64,000 nt of DNA from Flavobacterium ammoniigenes (GTDB lineage: Bacteria; Bacteroidota; Bacteroidia; Flavobacteriales; Flavobacteriaceae). Of the stretch, positions 17,328 through 25,445 are shown piece by piece. The stretch covers positions 2,108,001 to 2,172,000 of the forward strand of contig NZ_AP025184.1 in NCBI RefSeq assembly GCF_020886055.1, written 5' to 3'. The notes under the pieces were generated by a model. The model worked only from the letters and a program-made list of their open reading frames with translations, ran no database searches and was not told the DNA's origin. Each line of letters begins with the position of its first letter. Position 1 is the first letter of the stretch. Position numbers and translations under genes: made by a program.

Positions 17328-17549
17328 ATGGCAACCAACAAAGACCTTTTGGCGAAAGCCTTTAAATACCTATCCGGAGCTTTGCCTTTATTATTCATGG
17401 GGCCAGCTGTGATTCATAATGCATTTATGAATCAAAAAAACAATTGGCATTATTTGGTATTGGCTATTGGAATCGGATTAAGTGTTTTTGGGGTATATTG
17501 CCTGTTTGTTGGATTGAAAACGATAATGAAAAGTTTATTCAACGACTAA
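17328..17549 (+). CDS. DUF6095-like small membrane protein
   Basis: 73-residue protein with two predicted TM helices, about residues 13-31 (YLSGALPLLFMGPAVIHNA) and 41-62 (YLVLAIGIGLSVFGVYCLFVGL), ending MKSLFND. I associate this with the flavobacterial family DUF6095. It lies 3 bases after murQ, and its stop codon overlaps the start of the pentapeptide gene (TAATG), so translation is coupled in a compact operon. Function unknown. Confidence 0.78.
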   Translation: MATNKDLLAKAFKYLSGALPLLFMGPAVIHNAFMNQKNNWHYLVLAIGIGLSVFGVYCLFVGLKTIMKSLFND

Positions 17550-18121
17550 TGGAAAACTTAATCAACATCCAAAAAACTTTTGAAAAAGTAGTTACTATTA
17601 ATGGCCGAATCAATCACCGTGAATTTGAAGATTGTATTTTCAAAAACTGTGACTTTTCAAATTCTGATTTGAGTAACAATACCTTTATGGATTGCGAATT
17701 CATTGACTGTAATTTGTCTATGGTTAGTTTTGTTGGAACAAGTTTAAAAACTGTTCATTTTAAAAATTGCAAATTATTAGGGATCCATTTTAATGCGTGT
17801 ACCGATTTTTTATTCCAAGTGAGTTTTCAAGACTGTACTTTGGATTATGCTTCTTTTGCCAATAAAAAAATGCCAAAAACTAATTTCGCTTCTTGTTCCA
17901 TGAAAGAAACAGGTTTCATTGGTACCCAATTAAATAATACGGTTTTTGACAATTGCAATTTAGACAATGCTATTTTTAACGATACACAATTGGCTGGTGC
18001 CGACTTTAGGACTGCATACAACTACAAAATTGATCCCGAATACAATCCGATGAAAAAAGCAAAATTTTCAGCTCAAGGTATCGTGGGACTTTTGGACAAA
18101 TACGATATTAAAATAGATTAA
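17549..18121 (+). CDS. pentapeptide repeat protein, Qnr/McbG-like
   Basis: 190-residue right-handed quadrilateral beta-helix protein. I chose ATG 17549, overlapping the preceding stop; longer readings run through the DUF6095-like gene. Repeats with F/L centres run from about residue 20 to 150: FEDCIFKNCDFSNSDLSNNTF, FIDCNLSMVSF, VFDNCNLDNAIFNDTQLAGADF. The tail FRTAYNYKIDPEYNPMKKAKFSAQGIVGLLDKYDIKID resembles the C-terminal capping/dimer segment of Qnr-type proteins, which bind DNA gyrase and topoisomerase IV by mimicking DNA. The parC-parE genes lie 1.2 kb downstream on the other strand. Topoisomerase binding is inference. Confidence 0.85.
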   Translation: MENLINIQKTFEKVVTINGRINHREFEDCIFKNCDFSNSDLSNNTFMDCEFIDCNLSMVSFVGTSLKTVHFKNCKLLGIHFNACTDFLFQVSFQDCTLDYASFANKKMPKTNFASCSMKETGFIGTQLNNTVFDNCNLDNAIFNDTQLAGADFRTAYNYKIDPEYNPMKKAKFSAQGIVGLLDKYDIKID

Positions 18122-18508
18122 ATGAAAAATACCATCGCACTACTTTGCTTGTTATTACTTGCTTCTTGCTATTCTACCGAACACAATTGCAAAGACTTCA
18201 AAACTGGAAAATTCAAATTTGAACATGAAATTAATGGTGTCAAAAAAGTAACTTTTTTTGAACGCAATGACAGTATTGAAATCGAAACTTTTGAAGGAAA
18301 AACAGATACGGCAACAGTTCGTTGGATTAGTGATTGCGAATATGTAATCCAAAAGAAACATCCGAAAACCAACCAAGAAAAAAGTGCAATTAGCATGAAG
18401 ATTTTGACCACTTCAAAAAATTCCTATACCTTTGAATTCGGAATGGTTGGTGTAGACAGCAAACAGCGCGGAACTGTAACCAAGATTGGAGAAATCAACA
18501 CCAAATAA
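18122..18508 (+). CDS. small conserved lipoprotein of unknown function
   Basis: 128-residue lipoprotein: signal MKNTIALLCLLLLASC with lipobox LASC (C16), then a Cys-containing beta-rich domain (STEHNCKDFKTGKFKFEHEINGVKKVTFFERNDSIEIETFEGKTDTATVRWISDCEYVIQKKHP). It starts directly after the pentapeptide stop codon. From memory, homologues sometimes carry the database name DNA topoisomerase IV; nothing here resembles a topoisomerase, and that name is probably a neighbour-derived error. Actual function unknown. Confidence 0.8.
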   Translation: MKNTIALLCLLLLASCYSTEHNCKDFKTGKFKFEHEINGVKKVTFFERNDSIEIETFEGKTDTATVRWISDCEYVIQKKHPKTNQEKSAISMKILTTSKNSYTFEFGMVGVDSKQRGTVTKIGEINTK

Positions 18509-18530
18509 ACACAACACTTAACTCAATAAA

Positions 18531-19298
18531 ATGGAAGTATTTTTAAATCCAGACGCTTGGATTGCGCTAGTAACCTTAACGTTTTTAGAAATTGTTTTAG
18601 GAATTGACAATATCATTTTTATTTCAATTGCCACCGGTAAATTACCCGCTGAAAAACGCAAAAAAGCAACCAAGTTAGGAATGTTCCTTGCCATGTTCAT
18701 GCGTATCGCGCTTTTGTTTGGAATCAATTTGTTAATCCAAATGAAAGAACCTTGGTTCCATATTGATTTGAGTTGGTTCTCTGCTGGAATTACAGGTCAA
18801 AGTATCATTTTATTGCTAGGTGGTTTGTTCTTAATTTACAAAAGCACGAATGAAATCCGTGAAAAAGTAGATGAGAAAGGACATGAAGAAAAAGAAATGA
18901 AAGAAGCAGCCACTAAATCATTTCAGAATGTCATTTTACAAATCATAATGATTGATTTGGTTTTCTCTTTTGACAGTATCTTAACTGCAGTGGGTATGAC
19001 TAATGGTGTTGAAGGAGCCATTTATATCATGATTACCGCCGTAATTATTTCAGTTTTTATCATGATGCAATTTGCAGTTCCGGTAGGTAATTTTGTGAAT
19101 AAACATCCATCGATTCAAATTTTAGGACTAGCTTTCTTGATCCTAATTGGGATGATGCTATTAACTGAAAGTGCCCATTTATCCAATGCTTTAATTTTTG
19201 GAAGTCACGTAACACCGCTACCAAAAGGTTATTTGTATTTTGCCATTACCTTCTCTTTAGTAGTAGAGATGATCAACATGAAAATCAAGAAAAAATAA
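18531..19298 (+). CDS. TerC-family integral membrane protein
   Basis: Seven-to-nine-helix membrane protein of the TerC family (linked to tellurite resistance, and in other bacteria to metal export or membrane protein maturation). 255 residues with the two family signature regions, LTFLEIVLGIDNIIFISIATGKLP (about residues 14-38) and IIMIDLVFSFDSILTAVGMTNG (about 140-162), which carry the acidic residues proposed to bind metal. It lies 22 bases after the lipoprotein and ends at a strong terminator. Substrate unknown. Confidence 0.92.
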   Translation: MEVFLNPDAWIALVTLTFLEIVLGIDNIIFISIATGKLPAEKRKKATKLGMFLAMFMRIALLFGINLLIQMKEPWFHIDLSWFSAGITGQSIILLLGGLFLIYKSTNEIREKVDEKGHEEKEMKEAATKSFQNVILQIIMIDLVFSFDSILTAVGMTNGVEGAIYIMITAVIISVFIMMQFAVPVGNFVNKHPSIQILGLAFLILIGMMLLTESAHLSNALIFGSHVTPLPKGYLYFAITFSLVVEMINMKIKKK

Positions 19299-19313
19299 TT
19301 TCTTTATAACCAT

Positions 19314-19344
19314 AAAAAAAGCTCCTTTTCAGGAGCTTTTTTTT
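19314..19344. terminator. bidirectional terminator between TerC gene and parC
   Basis: Stem (AA)GCTCCT / AGGAGC(TT) around TTTC (19321-19336), seven A to the left and eight T to the right. Serves convergent transcripts. Confidence 0.9.
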
Positions 19345-22054
19345 ATTCTAAACTTAGCGTTATTTGACCATCATCATTAGTATCGGTAGGAATTTCCTCC
19401 AATTCTATTTCATCTGAAGCAATAACTTCTTCCACCTCTTCTTCTGGCTCTTCAAAAGGTAACGATTCTAATAAATTGACTTGTTTTAACTTATCTGTTG
19501 TCAATTGATTTCCAATTGCTTTAATCCCTTTGATAGCAATGAATTGTTCCAAATCAATAGTTTGATTCTCTTTTTGAACCCCTTTCACTTTAGTAAAAAC
19601 AATTTCGGCTACCGGTCGCCAATCAGTCGAAACAATTTCCAACTGCGACTTCTCGTGTTCCGTAATAAAGAGTTCTTCTTTATTTTCATTCTCTACTAAG
19701 AAACGTTTAACAAAATAGCGTTCTTTTTCTCCATCATAATAAATCGTCGAAATGGGTTTCTTTGGATTCCATTTTTCCAAGACGATCATATCTTCGTCAA
19801 AATGTGTGGTCAACTCTGGAATAATCGTTTTCAGCTTTCCTGTTTGATTGATCACTAATAAACGATCGTTCGGTTTGAATTCCCCTAATAATTCGCCACG
19901 ACCATCTACATTCAATCGCTGTACCGTATCGTCAAACCATACTTTTCTTGGACGCAAAGTCGAAATTCCTTTCTCCTTTAATTCAATTTTTTTGATTGGG
20001 TATTTCGAAACGGTATTTCCTCTGGAAGCACGACCTTTAATTGCAATGTCAGAAAAATCAACATCCCATTTCAACTTCTTAACACTACCCACCTGACGCA
20101 ATAAAATAGTCACAACTTCAGCTTCTCCATTTGGATTGGCTGAAAAATACAAGACCATCGAACCTGCATTTTCTTGTGTTAAATCATAGAATTTATCACG
20201 AGTTACTCCCGAAACATTGAAACGCTTAATAAAGGTAGATCCATTCTTACCATCGCGATAGATCATATTGTAAATGGTACGTTTGTCGTTTTTGTCAAAG
20301 ACCGCAATATGAATAATGTCTTTGCCAATGAATTTCTTTTCGTCCACTTTAGTGATCATCATTTTTCCATCGCGAAGAAAAACAATCACATCATCAATAT
20401 CCGAACAATCGGCAACATATTCGTCTTTTTTAAGTCCAGTTCCTAAGAAACCTTCCTCTCGGTTGACATATAATTTGGTATTACGCAACACCACTTTAGT
20501 GGCCTCAATGGTATCAAAACTACGCAACTCGGTTTGGCGTTCACGTCCTTTACCGTATTTGTCTTTTAGTTTTTGGAAAAAGTCAATGGTAAAATCAATG
20601 ATGTTGTCCAAATGGTGTTTTACTTCTTCCATTTCGGCTTCCAACTTCGCGATAGCATCATCCGCTTTATCCGAGTCGAAACGCGTAATACGGATCATTG
20701 GAATTTGCGTTAATTTTTGCAAATCATCATCATTGGTTTCCCGTACAAATGATTTTTTAAACGGCTCAAATCGGTCGTACATGTATTTGTACAATGATTC
20801 TCTGTCTCCGTACAATTTGAAATCAATGTACATTTCTTCGCGAATGAAGATTTTCTCCAAAGTAGCAAAATGCCATTTATTTTCCAATTCGTCCAATTGG
20901 ATTTCCAATTCCCGTTTCAACAAATCTACCGTGCGATGCGTAGAGATTTTTAACATTTCGGAAACACCAATAAACAACGGTTTGTTATCTTCAATTACAC
21001 AACCCAAAGGTGCTACCGAAGATTCGCAAGCGGTAAATGCATACAATGCGTCTATCATTTTATCTGGCGAAACTCCTGGCGGAAGGTGAATCAAGATTTC
21101 TACCTCAGCTGCGGTATTGTCTTCAATTTTCTTGATTTTGATTTTCCCCTTTTCATTGGCTTTCAAAATACTATCAATCAAAGTCGAAGTATTCGTTGAA
21201 AACGGAATTTGAGTAATCACCAAAGTTTGTTTGTCTAATTGAGCAATTTTGGCACGAACACGAACACGTCCGCCACGCAAACCATCATTGTAATTAGACA
21301 CATCGGCTATACCTGCCGTAGGGAAATCGGGATATAAGGTAAATGATTTGCCCTTCAAAACTTTGATTGAGCAATCAATTAATTCATTGAAATTATGAGG
21401 TAAAATTTTGGTCGAAAGACCTACCGCGATTCCTTCTGCACCTTGCGCAAGCAATAACGGGAATTTTACAGGAAGATTAATAGGTTCAGCTCTACGACCA
21501 TCGTAAGACATGCCCCATTGGGTAATTTTAGGCGAATATAAAATATCGTGTCCTAACTTACTGATTCGGGCTTCGATATAACGAGAAGCGGCAGCACTAT
21601 CTCCCGTGAGAATGTTACCCCAGTTTCCTTGCATATCGATGATCAAATCTTTTTGACCAATTTGCACCATGGCATCACCAATACTTGCATCACCGTGAGG
21701 GTGGTACTGCATAGTATGTCCAACAATATTAGCCACTTTGTTATAACGTCCATCATCCAACTCTTTCATGGAATGCATGATACGACGTTGCACCGGTTTA
21801 AATCCGTCTTCAATAGCCGGAACAGCACGTTCCAAAATCACATACGAAGCATAGTCCAAAAACCAGTCTTTGTACATTCCGGTTACTTTGGTAATCGTGT
21901 CTTCGGGGTTTTCATTATTTTCATAAAAATGGTTCCCACCAAAAGCAACGATGTCGTCAAAACCTTCTTCGTTTTCGTTGGCTGTTACCTCCAAAGATTC
22001 GTTGTTCTCGTCTTCGTTAGGAATGATGTTATCTTCTTCTTCTTCGTCTTTCAT
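19343..22054 (-). CDS. parC: DNA topoisomerase IV subunit A
   Basis: DNA-cleaving subunit of a type IIA topoisomerase that decatenates chromosomes. 903 residues. N-terminal 55 residues are a strongly acidic extension, then the winged-helix/tower domain with PVQRRIMHSMKELDDGRYNK, GHTMQYHPHGDASIGDAM and AAASRYIEAR (catalytic Y159), a coiled-coil region (about 430-490) and a C-terminal beta-pinwheel, then an acidic tail of about 40 residues. No strong GyrA-box (QRRGGKG-like) is visible, and the partner parE lies 27 bases upstream, so I call it ParC rather than GyrA. Normal chromosomal gyrase genes would lie elsewhere. Confidence 0.92.
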   Translation of the reverse strand: MKDEEEEDNIIPNEDENNESLEVTANENEEGFDDIVAFGGNHFYENNENPEDTITKVTGMYKDWFLDYASYVILERAVPAIEDGFKPVQRRIMHSMKELDDGRYNKVANIVGHTMQYHPHGDASIGDAMVQIGQKDLIIDMQGNWGNILTGDSAAASRYIEARISKLGHDILYSPKITQWGMSYDGRRAEPINLPVKFPLLLAQGAEGIAVGLSTKILPHNFNELIDCSIKVLKGKSFTLYPDFPTAGIADVSNYNDGLRGGRVRVRAKIAQLDKQTLVITQIPFSTNTSTLIDSILKANEKGKIKIKKIEDNTAAEVEILIHLPPGVSPDKMIDALYAFTACESSVAPLGCVIEDNKPLFIGVSEMLKISTHRTVDLLKRELEIQLDELENKWHFATLEKIFIREEMYIDFKLYGDRESLYKYMYDRFEPFKKSFVRETNDDDLQKLTQIPMIRITRFDSDKADDAIAKLEAEMEEVKHHLDNIIDFTIDFFQKLKDKYGKGRERQTELRSFDTIEATKVVLRNTKLYVNREEGFLGTGLKKDEYVADCSDIDDVIVFLRDGKMMITKVDEKKFIGKDIIHIAVFDKNDKRTIYNMIYRDGKNGSTFIKRFNVSGVTRDKFYDLTQENAGSMVLYFSANPNGEAEVVTILLRQVGSVKKLKWDVDFSDIAIKGRASRGNTVSKYPIKKIELKEKGISTLRPRKVWFDDTVQRLNVDGRGELLGEFKPNDRLLVINQTGKLKTIIPELTTHFDEDMIVLEKWNPKKPISTIYYDGEKERYFVKRFLVENENKEELFITEHEKSQLEIVSTDWRPVAEIVFTKVKGVQKENQTIDLEQFIAIKGIKAIGNQLTTDKLKQVNLLESLPFEEPEEEVEEVIASDEIELEEIPTDTNDDGQITLSLE

Positions 22055-22081
22055 TTATGCTGAATTATTTTCAGTATTCTT

Positions 22082-23935
22082 TTATTTTTCTACTACGTCC
22101 AATTCCACCTTCAAATTATTGATGATGAACGTTTGACGATCCGGTGTATTTTTACCCATATAAAACTCCAATAGAGTTTCAATTGAAGTCGCTTTATCAA
22201 GCATAACAGGATCCAAGCGAATATCGGCACCAATAAAGTGCTTGAACTCGTCTGGCGAAATTTCTCCCAATCCTTTGAATCGGGTAATTTCTGGTTTTGG
22301 TTTTAATTTTTCAATGGCGTTCACACGCTCTTCGTCGCTATAACAATAAATGGTTTCTTTCTTGTTACGCACACGGAACAGAGGCGTTTGCAAAATATAC
22401 AAATGGCCGTCTTTGATTAATTCTGGGAAAAATTGCAAGAAAAACGTAATCAACAACAAACGAATGTGCATTCCATCGACATCAGCATCGGTAGCGATGA
22501 CAATATTGTTGTAACGCAAATCTTCCATGGATTCTTCGATATCCAAAGCGGCTTGCAATAAATTAAATTCTTCGTTTTCGTACACAATTTTCTTGGTCAT
22601 TCCATACGAATTCAAAGGCTTACCACGCAAACTAAAAACCGCTTGTGTATTCACATCACGTGATTTCGTTATCGAACCTGAAGCCGAGTCTCCCTCAGTA
22701 ATAAACAAGGTGCTTTCTAAATAACGTGGGTTTTTAATATCGGGCAAATGCACACGACAGTCACGCAATTTCTTATTGTGTAAACTCGATTTTTTAGCAC
22801 GGTCTTTGGCTAATTTTCGAATGCCTGATAATTCTTTACGCTCTCTTTCAGCTTGCAATATCTTACGCAATAACAAATCGGCAACTTCCGGATTTTTATG
22901 CAAGAAGTTGTCTAGTTTGGTCGTAATAAAATCGTGAACGAAAGTTCTCACGGTTGGCCCATTTGGACCAATATCAGTCGAACCTAATTTAGTTTTAGTC
23001 TGACTTTCAAAAACAGGCTCTTCAACTTTGATCGATACTGCCGAAACAATTGATTTTCGGATATCAGAAGCCTCAAAACCTTTGTTATAATAATCTCTTA
23101 TGGTTTTTACCACTGCTTCTCTAAAGGCATTCAAATGCGTTCCTCCTTGAGTGGTATTTTGTCCGTTAACAAACGAGTGGTATTCTTCCGAATATTGTGA
23201 TTTACTGTGCGTTAAGGCAATTTCAATATCCTCTCCAATCAAATGAATGATAGGATAAACCGAATCTTCTTCGGTAATGGTTTCTTCTAACAAATCCTTC
23301 AATCCGTTATCCGAATAGTATTTTTCGCCGTTGTAGTAAATGGTTAAACCTGTGTTGAGGTAACAATAGTTCTTCAACATTTTTACCACATACTCGTTAC
23401 GGTATTTGTAGTTTTTAAAAATCTGCTCATCCGCAATAAAAGCTACTTTCGTTCCTTTACGTTTGGTGGATTCTTGTACTTCTTCTTCCAAAACCAAATT
23501 TCCTGCCGAGAACTCTGCTGCCTTTTGTTGGTTATCACGAACAGATTCCACACGAAAATAATTGGATAAGGCATTCACCGCTTTGGTACCTACCCCATTC
23601 AACCCTACCGATTTCTTGAAAGCTTTGGAATCGTATTTCCCTCCAGTATTCATTTTGGAAACCACATCAACTACTTTACCCAATGGAATTCCACGACCGT
23701 AATCGCGAACGGTAACCATTTTGTCTTTGATAGTAACCTCTATTGTTTTCCCAGCACCCATGACAAACTCATCGATGCAATTGTCAAGTACTTCCTTGAG
23801 CAAGATGTAAATACCATCGTCTGGCGAAGAACCGTCGCCCAGTTTTCCAATGTACATTCCGGGACGCATACGGATGTGTTCCTTCCAGTCGAGCGAACGA
23901 ATATTATCTTCGTTGTATTGATTTTGTTCGGACAT
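22082..23935 (-). CDS. parE: DNA topoisomerase IV subunit B
   Basis: ATPase subunit of topoisomerase IV. 617 residues: GHKL ATP-binding domain ([39 protein letters not shown]), transducer domain, TOPRIM domain ([24 protein letters not shown]) and the conserved tail [19 protein letters not shown]. Short length (no GyrB insert) and pairing with parC 27 bases downstream support ParE. The promoter is not obvious in the 192-base gap behind ychF. Confidence 0.94.
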   Translation of the reverse strand: MSEQNQYNEDNIRSLDWKEHIRMRPGMYIGKLGDGSSPDDGIYILLKEVLDNCIDEFVMGAGKTIEVTIKDKMVTVRDYGRGIPLGKVVDVVSKMNTGGKYDSKAFKKSVGLNGVGTKAVNALSNYFRVESVRDNQQKAAEFSAGNLVLEEEVQESTKRKGTKVAFIADEQIFKNYKYRNEYVVKMLKNYCYLNTGLTIYYNGEKYYSDNGLKDLLEETITEEDSVYPIIHLIGEDIEIALTHSKSQYSEEYHSFVNGQNTTQGGTHLNAFREAVVKTIRDYYNKGFEASDIRKSIVSAVSIKVEEPVFESQTKTKLGSTDIGPNGPTVRTFVHDFITTKLDNFLHKNPEVADLLLRKILQAERERKELSGIRKLAKDRAKKSSLHNKKLRDCRVHLPDIKNPRYLESTLFITEGDSASGSITKSRDVNTQAVFSLRGKPLNSYGMTKKIVYENEEFNLLQAALDIEESMEDLRYNNIVIATDADVDGMHIRLLLITFFLQFFPELIKDGHLYILQTPLFRVRNKKETIYCYSDEERVNAIEKLKPKPEITRFKGLGEISPDEFKHFIGADIRLDPVMLDKATSIETLLEFYMGKNTPDRQTFIINNLKVELDVVEK

Positions 23936-24031
23936 TTTAAAAAGTATCGATTTGGTGCTAATGTAAGCTAATTTGACAAAATGTAAAAGAGCCCCAAGTC
24001 AAAGTTATTAAGAATGATATTGACAAAAAAA

Positions 24032-24058
24032 GTGCGATTGACGAGGTGCGATTTACGA
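24032..24058. repeat. 13-base imperfect direct repeat
   Basis: GTGCGATTGACGA (24032-24044) and GTGCGATTTACGA (24046-24058) differ at one base and are separated by one G. They lie in the parE-ychF gap and look like a dispersed intergenic repeat remnant. Confidence 0.45.
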
Positions 24059-24067
24059 ATTGGGGAT

Positions 24068-24103
24068 AAAAAAACCGCTAAATTACTTTAGCGGTTTTTT
24101 TTT
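24068..24103 (-). terminator. terminator after ychF
   Basis: Stem CCGCTAAA (24075-24082) / TTTAGCGG (24087-24094), loop TTAC, with A-run on the left and nine T on the right. On the minus strand it follows ychF and insulates parE. Confidence 0.88.
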
Positions 24104-24127
24104 GTTTCTAATCCTATTTTGAATGAA

Positions 24128-25222
24128 TTACACATTAAATCTAAAGTGCATTACATCGCCGTCTTTTACAACGTATTCTTTTCCTTCTACTTTGAATTTA
24201 CCTGCTTCTTTACATTTTGCTTCCGAACCATAGTGAATGAAATCTTCGTATGAAATAACCTCAGCACGAATAAATCCTTTTTCAAAATCGGTATGAATCA
24301 CTCCGGCAGCTTGTGGCGCCGTAGCTCCAATGTTAATGGTCCAAGCACGTACTTCTTTCACACCTGCCGTAAAATAGGTTTGTTGTTTCAATAATTTGTA
24401 GGCTGCGCGAATTAAAACCGAAGCTCCTGGCTCTGTCAATCCCATATCTTCTAAGAAAACTTGACGCTCTTCGTAGCTTTCTAATTCGTTAATATCAGCT
24501 TCAGCTCCTACAGAAAGGATAATTACTTCCGCATCCTCGTCTTTTACTAATTCACGAACTTGATCCACGTATTTATTTCCGTTTACCGCTGAATTTTCAT
24601 CTACATTACATACATACAAAACCGGTTTGTTGGTAATCAATTGGAAACTTTCCATCAATACTTCCTCATCTTGACTAGCAGGAACAACGGTTCTTGCCGA
24701 TTTTGCTTGTAATAAGGCTTCGCGAATTCTATTTAACAACGATTGCTCAGCTTGCGCTTCTTTATTTCCTGTTTTAGCCGCACGATTTACTTTTTCCAAA
24801 CGTTTTTCAACGGTTTCTAAATCTTTCAACTGCAATTCGATATCGATCGTTTCTTTGTCACGAATTGGGTTTACATTCCCATCAACGTGTACAATATTAT
24901 CATTGTCAAAACAACGCAATACATGAATGATCGCGTTACATTCTCTAATATTTCCTAAGAATTGATTTCCTAAACCTTCACCTTTGCTGGCTCCTTTTAC
25001 CAATCCGGCAATATCAACAATATCTACCGTTGCCATTTGCACACGTTCTGGTTTAACTAGTTCTTCTAGCTTTGCCATTCTTGAATCGGGTACATTGACC
25101 ACACCAATATTGGGTTCAATAGTACAAAATGGAAAATTCGCACTTTGCGCTTTGGCGTTAGACAAACAATTAAACAACGTTGATTTCCCTACATTTGGTA
25201 ATCCTACAATTCCTGCTTTCAT
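24128..25222 (-). CDS. ychF: YchF/Obg-family ATPase
   Basis: Ribosome-associated P-loop ATPase (OLA1/YchF), a translation-linked stress regulator. 364 residues, typical. Walker A GLPNVGKSTLFN (residues 7-18), G2/G3 region DIAGLVKGASKGEGLGNQFL, and NVDE in place of the G4 NKxD, the hallmark of ATP rather than GTP preference. A coiled-coil segment (about 130-190) and C-terminal TGS domain (about 280-363, ending VVKDGDVMHFRFNV) follow. It has its own promoter (25288-25321) and terminator. Confidence 0.96.
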   Translation of the reverse strand: MKAGIVGLPNVGKSTLFNCLSNAKAQSANFPFCTIEPNIGVVNVPDSRMAKLEELVKPERVQMATVDIVDIAGLVKGASKGEGLGNQFLGNIRECNAIIHVLRCFDNDNIVHVDGNVNPIRDKETIDIELQLKDLETVEKRLEKVNRAAKTGNKEAQAEQSLLNRIREALLQAKSARTVVPASQDEEVLMESFQLITNKPVLYVCNVDENSAVNGNKYVDQVRELVKDEDAEVIILSVGAEADINELESYEERQVFLEDMGLTEPGASVLIRAAYKLLKQQTYFTAGVKEVRAWTINIGATAPQAAGVIHTDFEKGFIRAEVISYEDFIHYGSEAKCKEAGKFKVEGKEYVVKDGDVMHFRFNV

Positions 25223-25242
25223 GATAATTTTATTTTCGAAAA

Positions 25243-25257
25243 GTGGTCAATCACCAC
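25243..25257 (-). other. small hairpin in ychF leader
   Basis: GTGGT / ACCAC inverted repeat around five bases, about 20 bases before the ychF start codon inside its mRNA leader. Weak; may be chance. Confidence 0.25.
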
Positions 25258-25287
25258 CAAAATTTGCAATTCCTTTAATAAAGTGTG

Positions 25288-25321
25288 CAAATATAGAATT
25301 AAAAAAAGGTTCGTTAAACAA
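25288..25321 (-). promoter_or_regulatory. ychF promoter
   Basis: Minus strand: TTG (25319-25321), 23-base spacer, TATATTTG (25288-25295). Fits the flavobacterial TTG-N17..23-TAnnTTTG consensus, 65 bases before the start codon. Confidence 0.6.
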
Positions 25322-25445
25322 AAACGTTGAATTCTTGCATTCTTTGTAAAATTCGCACCTATATCCGATAAACGTTAATTAATTCTTAAATAATTAGTAC
25401 ATTGCACCCGATTTAAACCAAATAAAAACCAAACCAAATTTATTT

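Noticed and set aside
20316..21089. 257-residue plus-strand open frame inside parC
   Set aside because: Antisense shadow of a well-supported type IIA topoisomerase gene; the product is Ser-rich with no motif and no promoter.
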